Below are positions 17,892-28,232 of a DNA stretch of 64,000 bases, in pieces; the stretch's first letter is position 1; every line of letters begins with the position of its first letter. This stretch comes from Streptomyces candidus (lineage in GTDB: Bacteria > Actinomycetota > Actinomycetes > Streptomycetales > Streptomycetaceae). Below the pieces are notes generated by a model that worked only from the letters and a program-made list of their open reading frames with translations, was not told the DNA's origin and did not search any database. Where the stretch lies: assembly GCF_014207445.1 (NCBI RefSeq), contig NZ_JACHEM010000001.1:124001-188000 (forward strand). The letters are read 5' to 3'. The translations under genes and the position numbers were made by a program.

Positions 17892-18962
17892 TCAGCCCTT
17901 CCTGGCGTCGGCCTTGCCCTCCTCGGTCGGGTCACCCTTCGACAGGCTCGCCCCCCGGCCCTTCACGAGGCTCGAGTCGGCCTTGCCCTCCTCGGTCGGG
18001 TCACCCTTCGACAGGCTCGCCCCCCGGCCCTTCACGAGGCTCGACCCGCCGGGCTTCGCGAGGCTCGACCCACCGGCCTTCGGCTCACCGGCTTCCGCGG
18101 CATCCCCGTCGGCGGCGTCCGCGTCGGTCGCCGCGTCCGGCTTCGTCTCCGGCCCGGGCTCCGGCTCGACGACGGCTTCGCGCCCCGGTCGCATGCGCGC
18201 CGACAGGACGAGGTAGACGACGGCCAGGACGAAGACGACGATCGCCGTCCACACGTTCAGGCGCAGGCCCAGGATGTGGTGCGCGTCGTCGACCCGCATG
18301 TACTCGATCCAGCCGCGCCCGGCGCAGTACAGGGCGACGTACAGCGCGAAGACCCTGCCGTGCCCCATCTTGAACCTGCGGTCCGCCCAGACGACGGCGG
18401 CCGCGACACCGAGGCACCACAGCGACTCGTAGAGGAAGGTCGGGTGGTACAGACCCGGCTCGTCCCCCCTGGTGATCCTGAGCGCCCACGGAAGGTCGGT
18501 GGCCCGGCCGTACAGCTCCTGGTTGAACCAGTTGCCCCAGCGGCCGATGGCCTGCGCGATGGCGAGAGCGGGAGCCATGGCGTCCGCCCAGGCGGGAAGC
18601 GGGATCCCCCGGCTGCGGCAGCCGATCCAGGCGCCGACGGCACCGAGCGCGACGGCGCCCCAGATGCCGAGCCCGCCTTCCCAGATCTTGAACGCGTCGA
18701 CCCAGTTCCGGCCTTCGGAGAAGTAGAGCTGGTAGTCGGTGATGACGTGGTAGAGCCGCCCGCCGACGAGACCGAACGGGACCGCCCACACCGCGATGTC
18801 GGCGACCGTCCCCGGCTTGCCGCCACGGGCGATCCAGCGCTTGCTGCCGTACCAGACGGCTACGAAGACACCGATGATGATGCAGAGTGCGTAGCCGCGC
18901 AGCGGGAGGGGTCCGAGATGGATCTCACCGGCCGCCGGGCTGGGAATGTAGGCAAGGTTCAT
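17892..18962 (-). CDS. lgt: Prolipoprotein diacylglyceryl transferase
   Basis: 356 residues. Residues ~1-275 form the seven-helix Lgt core (LRGYALCIIIGV, YHVITDYQLYF, GGLGIWGAVALG). The signature region is GRWGNWFNQELYG; the late core segment is GRGWIEYMRVDDAH. It transfers diacylglycerol from phosphatidylglycerol to the lipobox cysteine of prelipoproteins in the membrane. The C-terminal ~80 residues are a hydrophilic cytoplasmic tail. Its last part is a 23-residue unit (SSLVKGRGASLSKGDPTEEG plus KAD) present twice. It lies downstream of the trp genes and a dsbA-like gene on the same strand. Confidence 0.95.
   Translation of the reverse strand: MNLAYIPSPAAGEIHLGPLPLRGYALCIIIGVFVAVWYGSKRWIARGGKPGTVADIAVWAVPFGLVGGRLYHVITDYQLYFSEGRNWVDAFKIWEGGLGIWGAVALGAVGAWIGCRSRGIPLPAWADAMAPALAIAQAIGRWGNWFNQELYGRATDLPWALRITRGDEPGLYHPTFLYESLWCLGVAAAVVWADRRFKMGHGRVFALYVALYCAGRGWIEYMRVDDAHHILGLRLNVWTAIVVFVLAVVYLVLSARMRPGREAVVEPEPGPETKPDAATDADAADGDAAEAGEPKAGGSSLAKPGGSSLVKGRGASLSKGDPTEEGKADSSLVKGRGASLSKGDPTEEGKADARKG
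17907..18044. repeat. Perfect 69-bp tandem duplication inside lgt
   Basis: 17907-17975 and 17976-18044 are base-for-base identical as read. The length is a multiple of three, so the frame is kept and the protein tail repeats 23 residues. Absence of third-position differences indicates a recent duplication. Confidence 0.9.
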
Positions 18963-19326
18963 GGCGTGTCCGACGCTACCTTGCCGGGCGCGGACAGGAA
19001 CAACCCGCCCGGCAACGGCTGGGTAACGGGGACCGCGCGCGAGCGGCGGGCCGGCGCGTGCCGGGCAGGCACCGATCCGCGCCTGTCCGGGGCCGTTTGT
19101 GCGGCACGGCCCGGGACGTGACGGACCGTCCGGGGCGGGATCGGCACGGCGGACGCCCCGGGCGCGTCGGTACGGCGGGCGGGGGAGGTTGCGGGCCCGT
19201 CCTGCCGGTCACCACGGCGTGCACGGGCGCGGGCACGGGACCTTCCGGTCCCGTCCGTACGCCGTAACCCCGCCGTACCTCGCCAACCGGCACCCGGCAC
19301 CCGGCACGGTCACCGCCCCGTCACCC
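18963..19326. other. Spacer between dsbA-like gene and lgt
   Basis: 364 bases of GC-rich sequence with no supported gene. A small hairpin at 19235-19254 may end the upstream transcript; the lgt promoter should lie here. Confidence 0.45.
19235..19254 (-). terminator. Possible terminator after dsbA-like gene
   Basis: Arms ACGGGACC (19235-19242) and GGTCCCGT (19247-19254) with a TTCC/GGAA loop, ~75 nt past the stop. Confidence 0.4.
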
Positions 19327-20376
19327 TCACCGGGGGCCGCTGCCACCACCCGCAGCAGGCGCCCCGGCCCCCTCCGGCACGGCCGCCGGACCCGAGGCCG
19401 CGCCCGGCGCCCCGGACGGTGCCGTCCGCGCCCCCGGCACGGAACCCGGCGCAGAGCTGGGTGCGGAACCCGGCGCAGAGCCCGGCACGGAACCCGGCCC
19501 AGAGCTGGGCGCGGCTCCGGACCCGGCACCCGGTGCCCCACCCGCTCCCGGAGCTTGCGGCGTCCTGGTCCCCGCCGGCTTGCCCCTGTTCGCCGCCTCC
19601 ACCCACTTCACCAGATTGGCGGGCGTGATCTGCTCACTTCCCTTCTGCGGGTAGATCGGCTCCCCGTTGAGCAGCACCGTCGGTGTCGCCTTGTACTTCG
19701 ACTTGTCGAAGTCCTTCTGGACCTTGGTGACCCACCCCGCGTGTGTTCCCTCGTCGACGCACTTGTCGAAGGCCGTTCCCCGCAGTCCTGGCACCTTGGA
19801 CGCCAGGTCCAGCAGATGGCTCTTCTTGCCGAACGCGTCGTCCGTCTCCTCCGGCTGGTTGCGGAAGAGGACGTCGTGGTACTCGTGGAACTTCCCCACG
19901 CCCTGCGCACAGCCCAGCGCGTTCGCCGCGTACTTCGAACCGTTGCCCGTCACCGCCTTGTCGATGAACGACACCAGGTGGTACTCGGCCCGGAGCTTCC
20001 CGGCCTTCTCCAGCTTGTTGATCGTGTCGCGCATGCTGTTCTCGAACATGCCGCAGGCCGGGCAGCGCATGTCCTCGTACACGGTGAGGAGCGACGGCGC
20101 GTCCGTCGCTCCCACCGGGAGGGCGACCTTCTCGGCGCCGACCGCGCCCGCGGGGACGACGACCTGTCCGGAATTGCCGTCGGACGCCTCGTCGCCCTTG
20201 CCGTCACCGCTGTTCGCGGCGACCACGCCGACGACCGCGGCCAGGCCGAGGACACCGACCACCGCCGCGCCGACCACCAGCGCGCGGCGCCGTTTGTCGC
20301 GTGCCTTCTGTGCTTCGCGCTCCTGGATGAGCCGCTCTCGGGCGGTTCGCTTACCTTCGAAGTTCTTCTCGCTCAC
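19327..20376 (-). CDS. Membrane-anchored DsbA-like thioredoxin-fold protein
   Basis: 349 residues from the GTG at 20376 (VSEKNFEGKRTARERL). A basic cytoplasmic N-terminus is followed by a membrane anchor (RRALVVGAAVVGVLGLAAVV). The extracellular DsbA fold carries the redox motif CPAC in YEDMRCPACGMF and the cis-Pro segment KATPTVLLNG. The ~90-residue C-terminal tail is low-complexity Gly/Ala/Pro/Ser. It likely oxidises or isomerises disulfides in secreted proteins. It lies 117 nt after trpA. A second CPxC protein of similar layout lies at 52641-53453. Confidence 0.85.
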   Translation of the reverse strand: MSEKNFEGKRTARERLIQEREAQKARDKRRRALVVGAAVVGVLGLAAVVGVVAANSGDGKGDEASDGNSGQVVVPAGAVGAEKVALPVGATDAPSLLTVYEDMRCPACGMFENSMRDTINKLEKAGKLRAEYHLVSFIDKAVTGNGSKYAANALGCAQGVGKFHEYHDVLFRNQPEETDDAFGKKSHLLDLASKVPGLRGTAFDKCVDEGTHAGWVTKVQKDFDKSKYKATPTVLLNGEPIYPQKGSEQITPANLVKWVEAANRGKPAGTRTPQAPGAGGAPGAGSGAAPSSGPGSVPGSAPGSAPSSAPGSVPGARTAPSGAPGAASGPAAVPEGAGAPAAGGGSGPR

Positions 20377-20392
20377 ACCCGCAGCAACGAAT

Positions 20393-20418
20393 CGGGGCGG
20401 CACCGATGTGCCACCCCG
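20393..20418 (-). terminator. Hairpin between trpA and dsbA-like gene
   Basis: An 11-bp stem (one G-U pair) with a 4-nt loop, 75 nt after the trpA stop and ~17 nt before the chosen dsbA-like start. It may end the trp transcript or affect initiation of the next gene. Confidence 0.5.
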
Positions 20419-20493
20419 ACCCACAATCCACTCAAATGGACTACGGAACCTAAAAGTTACGCCGCCGACAGATGGACGTCAGTCCTGCGTACG

Positions 20494-21305
20494 TCAGTTC
20501 CGCCGTACGCCGGCCGCCAACTCGGCGGCCAGTTCGCGCACCGCGACCAGACCGGCCTCCTCGTCCGGCGCGTCCAGCATCCGCTTGACGAACGCCGAGC
20601 CGACGATCACTCCGTCGGCGAAGGCCGCAACTTCCTTGGCCTGTACGGCGTTCGAGACCCCGAGCCCGACGCACACCGGCAGCCCGCTGCCGGTCGCGCG
20701 GGTCCGCCGTACGAGTGCCGCGGCCTCCTGGCCGACGGACTCCCGCGTTCCGGTGACGCCCATCAGCGACGCCGCGTACACGAATCCCGAGCCCGCGGCC
20801 GTGATCGTGGCCAGCCGCTCGTCACGGCTGCTGGGGGCGACCACGAAGACCGTGGCCAGACCGTGCTTGTCGGCGTGCTCGCGCCACAGCGCGGACTCCT
20901 GGACCGGCAGGTCGGGCAGGATGCAGCCCGCGCCGCCCGCCTCCGCGAGTTCCGCGGTGAACCGCTCGACGCCGTACCGGTCGATGGGGTTCCAGTACGT
21001 CATCACCAGCACCGGCACCCCGGTGGCGGCGTGCGCCTCGCGCACCGTGCGCATCACGTCCGCGATCTTCACGCCGCCCCGCAGCGCGATGTCGTCGGCG
21101 GTCTGGATGACCGGGCCGTCCAGCACCGGGTCGCTGTGCGGCAGGCCGACCTCGACCACGTCCGCGCCGCCGGCGACGACGGCCTTGACCGCCTCGATGC
21201 CGCCGTCCACGGTCGGGAACCCGGCCGGCAGGTACGCGATCAGCGCGGCCCGCCCCTCACCCTGCGCCGCGGCCAGAGTGTCGCTCAACAGCTGTACGTT
21301 CCCGC

Positions 21306-21309
<4 letters not shown>
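20494..21309 (-). CDS. trpA: Tryptophan synthase alpha subunit
   Basis: 271 residues forming a TIM barrel. The conserved opening ([12 protein letters not shown]) and the phosphate-binding and substrate regions ([43 protein letters not shown]) are all present. It cleaves indole-3-glycerol phosphate to indole and glyceraldehyde 3-phosphate and passes indole to TrpB. It overlaps the 3' end of trpB by 4 nt (21306-21309). Confidence 0.97.
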
Positions 21310-22589
<1,280 letters not shown>

Positions 22590-22667
22590 GCGGAAACTCC
22601 TCGTAGGAACTACGTGATCCGAGAGTGAGGTGAAAGGTGTGTCGCTGTGACGACGCCCGCGGGGCGT

Positions 22668-22811
22668 TCAGCGACGACGCCATCGCATGCCGTTGATCTG
22701 GCCCGGTTCGGACCCGATGTGGTACCGCACCCGTCGGCCCCGCACCCGGCGTGCGGGCGCGCGGCAGCCGCGCGGGCGGCAACCGCGGGCGAGACGGGCG
22801 TGCGGAGTCAT
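22668..22811 (-). CDS. trpM: TrpM-like small basic protein in trp operon
   Basis: A 47-residue frame from ATG 22811 to TGA 22668-22670. It reads MTPHARLARGCRPRGCRAPA, then an Arg-rich stretch with VRYHIGSEPGQINGMRWRRR at the end. This position, between trpC and trpB, and this kind of sequence match the small TrpM/TrpX protein of S. coelicolor, reported to modulate tryptophan synthesis. GGAG lies ~8 nt upstream of the ATG. It starts 7 nt after the trpC stop, so it is co-transcribed with trpC and trpB. Confidence 0.8.
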   Translation of the reverse strand: MTPHARLARGCRPRGCRAPARRVRGRRVRYHIGSEPGQINGMRWRRR

Positions 22812-22818
22812 GGCCGGG

Positions 22819-23628
22819 TCAGCTCCGGCCGTGCCGCAGTGCCGGGTGGGCGCCCGCGGCGACCAGGTCCGACACGGCCGCCTTCGGGTCGCGGCCGGTC
22901 ACCAGGGACTCGCCGACGAGGACGGCGTCCGCGCCCGCGTTGGCGTACGCGATCAGGTCGTGCGGTCCGCGCACGCCCGACTCGGCGATCTTCACGATGT
23001 GCGCGGGGATCTCCGGAGCGATCCGCTCGAAGGTGCCGCGGTCGACCTTGAGGGTCTTGAGGTTGCGGGCGTTCACGCCGATGATCTTCGCTCCGGCGGC
23101 GACGGCCCGGTCGACCTCGTCCTCGTCGTGCACCTCGACCAGCGGGGTCAGCCCGATGGACTCGGCGCGCTCGATGAGGGAGACCAGCGCGTCCTGCTCC
23201 AGCGCCGCCACGATCAGCAGCACCAGGTCGGCGCCGTACGCACGGGCCTCCCAGAGCTGGTAGGAGGTGACGATGAAGTCCTTGCGCAGCACCGGGATGT
23301 CGACCTTGGCGCGGACGGCCTCCAGGTCGGCCAGCGAACCGCCGAACCGGCGCTCCTCGGTGAGTACGGAGATGACGGCTGCGCCACCCGCCTCGTAGTC
23401 GGCGGCGAGGCCGGCCGGGTCGGCGATGGCGGCGAGCGCTCCCTTGGAGGGGCTGGACCGCTTGACCTCGCAGATGACCTTCACGCTGTCGCCGCGCAGG
23501 GCCGCGACACCGTCCTTGGCCACCGGCGCCTTGGCGGCCCGCTCCTTGAGCTCCTCCAGACTGACACGTGCCTGCCGCTCCGCGAGGTCGGCGCGTACGC
23601 CTTCGATGATCTCGTCGAGCACACTCAC
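22819..23628 (-). CDS. trpC: Indole-3-glycerol-phosphate synthase
   Basis: 269 residues, a TIM barrel. Catalytic and substrate motifs: [79 protein letters not shown]. It converts carboxyphenylamino-deoxyribulose-5-P to indole-3-glycerol phosphate. The start is the GTG at 23628 ([12 protein letters not shown]), preceded by a GGAAGGGGG ribosome site; the frame is open further up but unconserved. A 128-nt gap to the preceding gene leaves room for an internal promoter. Confidence 0.95.
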   Translation of the reverse strand: MSVLDEIIEGVRADLAERQARVSLEELKERAAKAPVAKDGVAALRGDSVKVICEVKRSSPSKGALAAIADPAGLAADYEAGGAAVISVLTEERRFGGSLADLEAVRAKVDIPVLRKDFIVTSYQLWEARAYGADLVLLIVAALEQDALVSLIERAESIGLTPLVEVHDEDEVDRAVAAGAKIIGVNARNLKTLKVDRGTFERIAPEIPAHIVKIAESGVRGPHDLIAYANAGADAVLVGESLVTGRDPKAAVSDLVAAGAHPALRHGRS

Positions 23629-23756
23629 GCGAGCTGCCCCCTTCCGGGACTGTGGTGGAGAGCCGGGATCGGCCACGCCGATGGTATCCGCACCGGGCCG
23701 AAGGTGGCGCATCCAGCGGCGCGGCGTCCCACTGTGTGGGCACCGACCTGCGGATT

Positions 23757-24275
23757 TCAGGGGGCGAGCGCAGAGCCGAACGGGAGGTTCCGGACCACGC
23801 TGAACACGGCGAGAAGTCCTCCCACGACCCACCACAGAACGGGGGGCGGGGCGAACCGCACCCGCTTCCGCTGCACCGCCCGAGTGATCCACACCACCAT
23901 CAGCACCGCGAAGACCGCGTACCCGAGCACAGCCATGGCGTTGGCGCCGAGCGCGCCCACCAGGTCGCCGTGCGCGACCGCGTGCGCGCTGCGCAGCCCG
24001 CCGCAGCCGGGGCAGAGGATGCCGGCGGTGGCGAGCAGCGGGCACACCGGGTAGTGGCCGGGCTCGTTCGGGTCGACGGCGCCGACGTACGCGAAGGCGG
24101 CGACGGCCGCGGCGAGAGTGGCCAGCGGCGCCGCGAGGCGGCGTACCGGGGAGGCGGGCAGCGCCGGGGGCTGCTGCCGGGCGGGGGGTCCGGCGGGCGG
24201 GAGGGCGGGAGGAGGAGTCGGCGAGGGGGCATCCACGTGCCGATTGTCCCCGCTGCCGCCCTCCGGCGCACGCAC
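23757..24275 (-). CDS. DUF2752 membrane protein
   Basis: 172 residues from the ATG, or ~159 from a GTG at 24236. The N-terminus is Pro/Ala-rich. The DUF2752 signature [18 protein letters not shown] sits between predicted membrane helices ([48 protein letters not shown]). Function unknown. It is found within trp clusters of Streptomyces, and here lies between the HGxxPAAW gene and trpC on the same strand. Confidence 0.85.
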   Translation of the reverse strand: MRAPEGGSGDNRHVDAPSPTPPPALPPAGPPARQQPPALPASPVRRLAAPLATLAAAVAAFAYVGAVDPNEPGHYPVCPLLATAGILCPGCGGLRSAHAVAHGDLVGALGANAMAVLGYAVFAVLMVVWITRAVQRKRVRFAPPPVLWWVVGGLLAVFSVVRNLPFGSALAP

Positions 24276-24441
24276 CCGGCGTACCCGCGCCTCGTGCGGA
24301 CGCCGGAATCCGGTCCGGGAGCGCGAGAAGGCGCAGCCCGTGCCGGACTGCGCCTTGCCGCGTTGCGCGGGAGCCGGCCGCGTGCCGGCCGCGTTCCGTG
24401 CGCGCCCCGGCCGTGCCCGTCCGCCGTACTGCTGCTGGTGA

Positions 24442-24702
24442 CTAGTGCTGGTGCTGGAGCTGCGCGCGGCCTGCCGCCTCGCGGGCCTCGACGAGGGCCG
24501 GGGCCTCCTTGGGCATGCCCATCCCCGCCATGCGCATCGCCAGACCGACCAGTCCGCCGACCAGGGAGATGCCGATGCCGATCCAGAAGCCGACGGAGTT
24601 GGCCATCACGATGTAGGCACTGGAGACGCAGATGCCGATGAAGGCGATGACAACGCCGGTCCAGGCGGCCGGGGTGTGTCCGTGGTGTCCGCGGCTGGCC
24701 AT
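24442..24702 (-). CDS. HGxxPAAW-family small membrane protein
   Basis: 86 residues. The family motif HGHTPAAW lies near the N-terminus, followed by two predicted membrane helices (TGVVIAFIGICVSSAYIVMA; GFWIGIGISLVGGLVGLAM) and a charged tail ending QLQHQH. The ATG at 24702 was chosen over 24765 because AGGAG lies 6 nt upstream of it. Function unknown. It sits within the trpE-trpC gene run. Confidence 0.85.
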   Translation of the reverse strand: MASRGHHGHTPAAWTGVVIAFIGICVSSAYIVMANSVGFWIGIGISLVGGLVGLAMRMAGMGMPKEAPALVEAREAAGRAQLQHQH

Positions 24703-24789
24703 GAGGTGCTCCTTGGTGACTTCGTGTTCTTCAGCTTCGGGATGCTCGGACTCATTGTTCCCCACCGGGACACTGCGCGTGACTTCGGG

Positions 24790-25476
24790 TCACCCTTCGC
24801 GCGTCGGCGCTTCGCGTTCCCGGGCGCCCGCTTCGCGGGTGGGGTCCTCGCCGCGGTCCAGGGCCTTCCAGAGCTCCTCGGGGCGTTCGGGGTCCGCGGG
24901 CCTGCGGGTGGGGGTGCGGGGGCTTTGTTCCCGCTCGTACCTGCCGCCCATGCCGGGCCACGACCCGCCGAAGCGCAGAGCGAGGAGACCGGCGACGAGG
25001 ATGAGGAGGGCGCCGCCCGCGGTGACGTAGGGCCACGCCGTCCGGGTGAGGCCGGTGACGGTGGCGGCGAGGTCGCCGGAGACCTGGGCGGCCTGCTCGT
25101 CGAGCGCGGCACGGTCGTTCGCGCCGAGCACGGAGGCCAGGGCGGCCCCGGCGCCGCTCAGCGCGAGGAGCGCGGAGACCAGGACGCGGCCTGCCCTGCG
25201 TACGGCGAAGACGGCGACCAGGGCGGCCAGCGCGACGATCGCGAGGGCTGCCGGGACGCCGGTGACGGACTGGCCGTCCGCGTCGACGGTCCTGGCGCCG
25301 ATGCCCGCGACGGTGGCGGTGCCCGACGTCCAGGTCTGTCCGGAGGCGATCAGTACGACGGTGGAGCCGAGCGCGCCGAGCAGCAGGGCGGCGGCGAGGC
25401 TGCGCCTGCCGCCGCTCCGGGCCGCTCGGGCGGCGGGTTCGGCGGGGGCTCGGGGGGTGGGGGGTACGGCGCTCAC
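24790..25476 (-). CDS. Trp-operon-associated membrane protein (TIGR02234-like)
   Basis: About 228 residues from the GTG at 25476 (ATG at 25494 is possible). Four predicted helices: RSLAAALLLGALGSTVVLIA, AALAIVALAALVAVFAV, VLVSALLALSGAGAALASVL and VTAGGALLILVAGLLAL. An extracellular loop follows helix 1 (SGQTWTSGTATVAG). It ends in a charged Glu/Arg tail. The family is a conserved actinobacterial membrane protein encoded beside trpE; its role is unknown. It starts 50 nt after trpE. Confidence 0.85.
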   Translation of the reverse strand: MSAVPPTPRAPAEPAARAARSGGRRSLAAALLLGALGSTVVLIASGQTWTSGTATVAGIGARTVDADGQSVTGVPAALAIVALAALVAVFAVRRAGRVLVSALLALSGAGAALASVLGANDRAALDEQAAQVSGDLAATVTGLTRTAWPYVTAGGALLILVAGLLALRFGGSWPGMGGRYEREQSPRTPTRRPADPERPEELWKALDRGEDPTREAGAREREAPTREG

Positions 25477-25525
25477 TCCCCCACTATCCCTCACCCCCCT
25501 CCACGCCCGGCGCGGCGGTCGCCGC

Positions 25526-27010
25526 TCAGCTGCCGAGGCGGTTCGCGGTATGCACGGCGCGCAGTACGGCGGCGGCCTTGTTGCGGCACTCGGTGTCCTC
25601 GGCGACCGGGTCGGAGTCGGCGACGACGCCCGCTCCGGCCTGCACGTACGCGGTCCCGTCCCGCAGCAGGGCGGTACGGATGGCGATGGCCGTGTCGGAG
25701 TCCCCGGCGAAGTCGAGGTAGCCCACGCAGCCGCCGTACAGTCCGCGTCCGGTCGGCTCCAGCTCCTCGATGATCTGCATCGCGCGCGGTTTCGGCGCGC
25801 CGGAGAGGGTGCCCGCGGGGAAGCACGCGGTCAGTACGTCGAAGGCGGTCCGCCCTTCGGCGACCCGTCCCGTCACGGTGGACACGATGTGCATGACGTG
25901 CGAGTACCGCTCGATCGACATGAAGTCGACGACCTCCACGGAGCCCGGCTCGCAGACCCGTCCCAGGTCGTTGCGGCCCAGGTCGACGAGCATCAGGTGC
26001 TCGGCCCGCTCCTTGGGGTCGGCCAGCAGTTCGTCGGCGAGCGCCTGGTCGAGCTGCGGGGTGGCGCCGCGGTGCCGGGTGCCGGCGATGGGATGCACCA
26101 TGGCGCGCCCGTCCTCGACCTTGACCAGGGCCTCGGGGCTGGAGCCGACGACGTCGAACCCGTCGAAGCGGAAGAGGTACATGTACGGGGACGGGTTGGT
26201 CGCCCGCAGCACCCGGTAGACGTCCAGCGCGCTTGCCGTGCACGGCGTCTCGAAGCGCTGCGACGGGACGACCTGGAACGCCTCGCCCGCCCGGATCCGC
26301 TCCTTGACGTCCTCCACCGCCGCCCGGTAGTTCGCTCCGCCCCAGTTCTCCGTGTACGGGGGGACCTCGGAGGGAGGCATGGCGGCGGGTGCGGAGGGCA
26401 CGGGCCGCGACAGGTCGGCCTCCATCGCGTCGAGGCGGGCGACGGCGTCGGCGTACGCCTCGTCGACGCCCGTGTCGAGGTCGTTGTGGTTGATCGCGTT
26501 GGCGATGAGCAGGACGGTGCCGTACCGGTGGTCGAGGACGGCGAGGTCCGAGGTGAGCAGCATGGTCAGCTCGGGGAGGCGCAGGTCGTCCGTTCCGTGC
26601 TCGCCGATCCTCTCCAGGCGCCGCACGATGTCGTACCCGAGGTAGCCCACCATGCCGCCGGTGAACGGCGGCAGGTCGCCGGCCAGGTCGCGCGGGGTGT
26701 GCAGGGTCTCGACGGTGGCCCGCAGCGCGGCGAGCGGGTCGCCGTCGGTCGGTACGCCGACGGGCGGTGTGCCGATCCAGTGGGCGCTGCCGTCGCGTGC
26801 GGTGAGGGTGGCGGCGCTGCGGACCCCGACGAAGGAGTAGCGGGACCAGGAGCGGCCGTTCTCGGCGGACTCCAGGAGGAAGGTGCCGGGGCGCTCGGCG
26901 GCGAGCTTGCGGTACAGCCCGACGGGGGTGTCGCCGTCCGCGAGGAGCCGGCGGCTGACGGGGATGACGCGGCGGTCGGCCGCAAGCTTGCGGAAGGTCT
27001 CCAGATCCAT
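25526..27010 (-). CDS. trpE: Anthranilate synthase component I
   Basis: 494 residues. The allosteric Trp-binding motif LLES is at 45-48. The chorismate-binding domain shows [35 protein letters not shown] and the catalytic block [13 protein letters not shown], ending [12 protein letters not shown]. It makes anthranilate from chorismate with a glutamine amidotransferase (TrpG), which is not seen in this window. The start is 11 nt after the hisI stop, so trpE depends on the hisI transcript; there is no room for a leader-peptide attenuator. Confidence 0.97.
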   Translation of the reverse strand: MDLETFRKLAADRRVIPVSRRLLADGDTPVGLYRKLAAERPGTFLLESAENGRSWSRYSFVGVRSAATLTARDGSAHWIGTPPVGVPTDGDPLAALRATVETLHTPRDLAGDLPPFTGGMVGYLGYDIVRRLERIGEHGTDDLRLPELTMLLTSDLAVLDHRYGTVLLIANAINHNDLDTGVDEAYADAVARLDAMEADLSRPVPSAPAAMPPSEVPPYTENWGGANYRAAVEDVKERIRAGEAFQVVPSQRFETPCTASALDVYRVLRATNPSPYMYLFRFDGFDVVGSSPEALVKVEDGRAMVHPIAGTRHRGATPQLDQALADELLADPKERAEHLMLVDLGRNDLGRVCEPGSVEVVDFMSIERYSHVMHIVSTVTGRVAEGRTAFDVLTACFPAGTLSGAPKPRAMQIIEELEPTGRGLYGGCVGYLDFAGDSDTAIAIRTALLRDGTAYVQAGAGVVADSDPVAEDTECRNKAAAVLRAVHTANRLGS

Positions 27011-27021
27011 GCCCGCCGACC

Positions 27022-27405
27022 CTACTTGCCCTGCGCGGCGGGCACGACGACCGGCAGGACGTCGGCGTCGAAGCAGGTGCGCGCGCCGGTGTGGCAGGCG
27101 GCCCCCCTCTGGTCGACCTTCACCAGGACCGTGTCGCCGTCGCAGTCCAGGGCGACGCTCTTCACGTGCTGCACGTGGCCGGAGGTGTCCCCCTTGACCC
27201 AGTACTCGTTCCTGCTGCGCGACCAGTACGTGCAGCGGCCGGTGGTCAGGGTCCGGTGCAGTGCCTCGTCGTCCATCCAGCCGAGCATCAGCACCTCGCC
27301 GGTGTCGTACTGCTGGGCGATGGCGGGGACCAGACCGTCGGCGGTGCGCTTGAGGCGGGCCGCGACGGCGGGGTCGAGGGGGCTCTGGGGTGCGGGCGTA
27401 CTCAT
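27022..27405 (-). CDS. hisI: Phosphoribosyl-AMP cyclohydrolase
   Basis: 127 residues, the single-domain form without the HisE pyrophosphohydrolase. Signature blocks: [33 protein letters not shown] and the metal/catalytic region [20 protein letters not shown]. It opens the ring of phosphoribosyl-AMP in histidine synthesis. It lies 4 kb from hisF and heads the hisI-trpE-trp gene run. No clear ribosome site precedes the ATG; it may be translated leaderless. Confidence 0.95.
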   Translation of the reverse strand: MSTPAPQSPLDPAVAARLKRTADGLVPAIAQQYDTGEVLMLGWMDDEALHRTLTTGRCTYWSRSRNEYWVKGDTSGHVQHVKSVALDCDGDTVLVKVDQRGAACHTGARTCFDADVLPVVVPAAQGK

Positions 27406-27487
27406 GGGGCAATTGTGCAGCTTCCCGGACGGACCGAGGCCGGCAGTCCACTGTGCGGACGGCCCCCCGCGGTCGTACGCTGGCGAC

Positions 27488-28120
27488 ATGTCTACCCATG
27501 CCAAGCGCGAACGGCTCCTGCTCGCCGATCTGTTGGAGGCCGCGGGCCCCGACGCCCCGACCCTGTGCGAGGGGTGGCACACCCGGGACCTCGCCGCCCA
27601 CACGGTGGTGCGGGAGCGACGCCCGGACGCGGCGGCCGGCATGTTGCTGGCCCCGCTCAAGAACCGCCTGGACCGCGTGCAGTCGGAATTCGCCGCGAAG
27701 CCCTACGACGAGTTGGTCCGGCTCATCCGTACGGGGCCGCCGCGCCGCTCCCCGTACTCCCTCAAGCAGGTGGACGAGGCGGCGAACACGGTGGAGTTCT
27801 ACATCCACGCCGAGGACGTGCGGCGCGCCCAGCCCCAGTGGACGCCGCGCGACCTGGACCCGGTGTTCGCCGACGCCCTGTGGGCGCGGGTGGAGAAGAC
27901 GGCCCGCGTGCTGGGGCGGAAGTCCCCCGTCGGCCTGGTCCTGCGCCGCCCGGACGGCCAGACGGCGGTGGCGCACCGGGGAACGCCGGTGGTGACCGTC
28001 ACCGGCGATCCCGGCGAACTCGTCCTCTTCGCCTTCGGCCGCCAGGACGCGGCCCGGGTGGAACTCGACGGCGACAAGGAAGCGATCGCCCGGCTGCACG
28101 AGGCGAAGCTGGGCATCTGA
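27488..28120 (+). CDS. TIGR03085-like protein (maleylpyruvate isomerase N-terminal/DinB fold)
   Basis: 210 residues. It opens [20 protein letters not shown] and has [20 protein letters not shown], the N-terminal metal-binding helix region of the mycothiol-dependent DinB-like family, where the histidine pattern holds a metal. The C-terminal half ([15 protein letters not shown]) is typical of the TIGR03085 subgroup. It may use mycothiol as cofactor in a small-molecule reaction; the substrate is unknown. It is divergent from hisI. Confidence 0.85.
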   Translation: MSTHAKRERLLLADLLEAAGPDAPTLCEGWHTRDLAAHTVVRERRPDAAAGMLLAPLKNRLDRVQSEFAAKPYDELVRLIRTGPPRRSPYSLKQVDEAANTVEFYIHAEDVRRAQPQWTPRDLDPVFADALWARVEKTARVLGRKSPVGLVLRRPDGQTAVAHRGTPVVTVTGDPGELVLFAFGRQDAARVELDGDKEAIARLHEAKLGI

Positions 28121-28147
28121 CCGGACCGCCGCGGCGACGGCGGAGGG

Positions 28148-28189
28148 GGGCGGGGCGGGTGCGGCGTGGGAGCCGTCCCCGCCCCGCCC
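28148..28189. terminator. Terminator between TIGR03085-like and MFS genes
   Basis: Perfect 12-bp arms GGGCGGGGCGGG (28148-28159) and CCCGCCCCGCCC (28178-28189). It lies between two convergent stops. Confidence 0.75.
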
Positions 28190-28232
28190 TTCGCGCACCG
28201 GCCCGCCGTACGTCGTGCCGTGGGCCGGCGCG

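Noticed and set aside
25526..27021. A trp leader-peptide attenuator before trpE
   Set aside because: Only 11 nt separate hisI and trpE, which leaves no room for a leader peptide and alternative hairpins.
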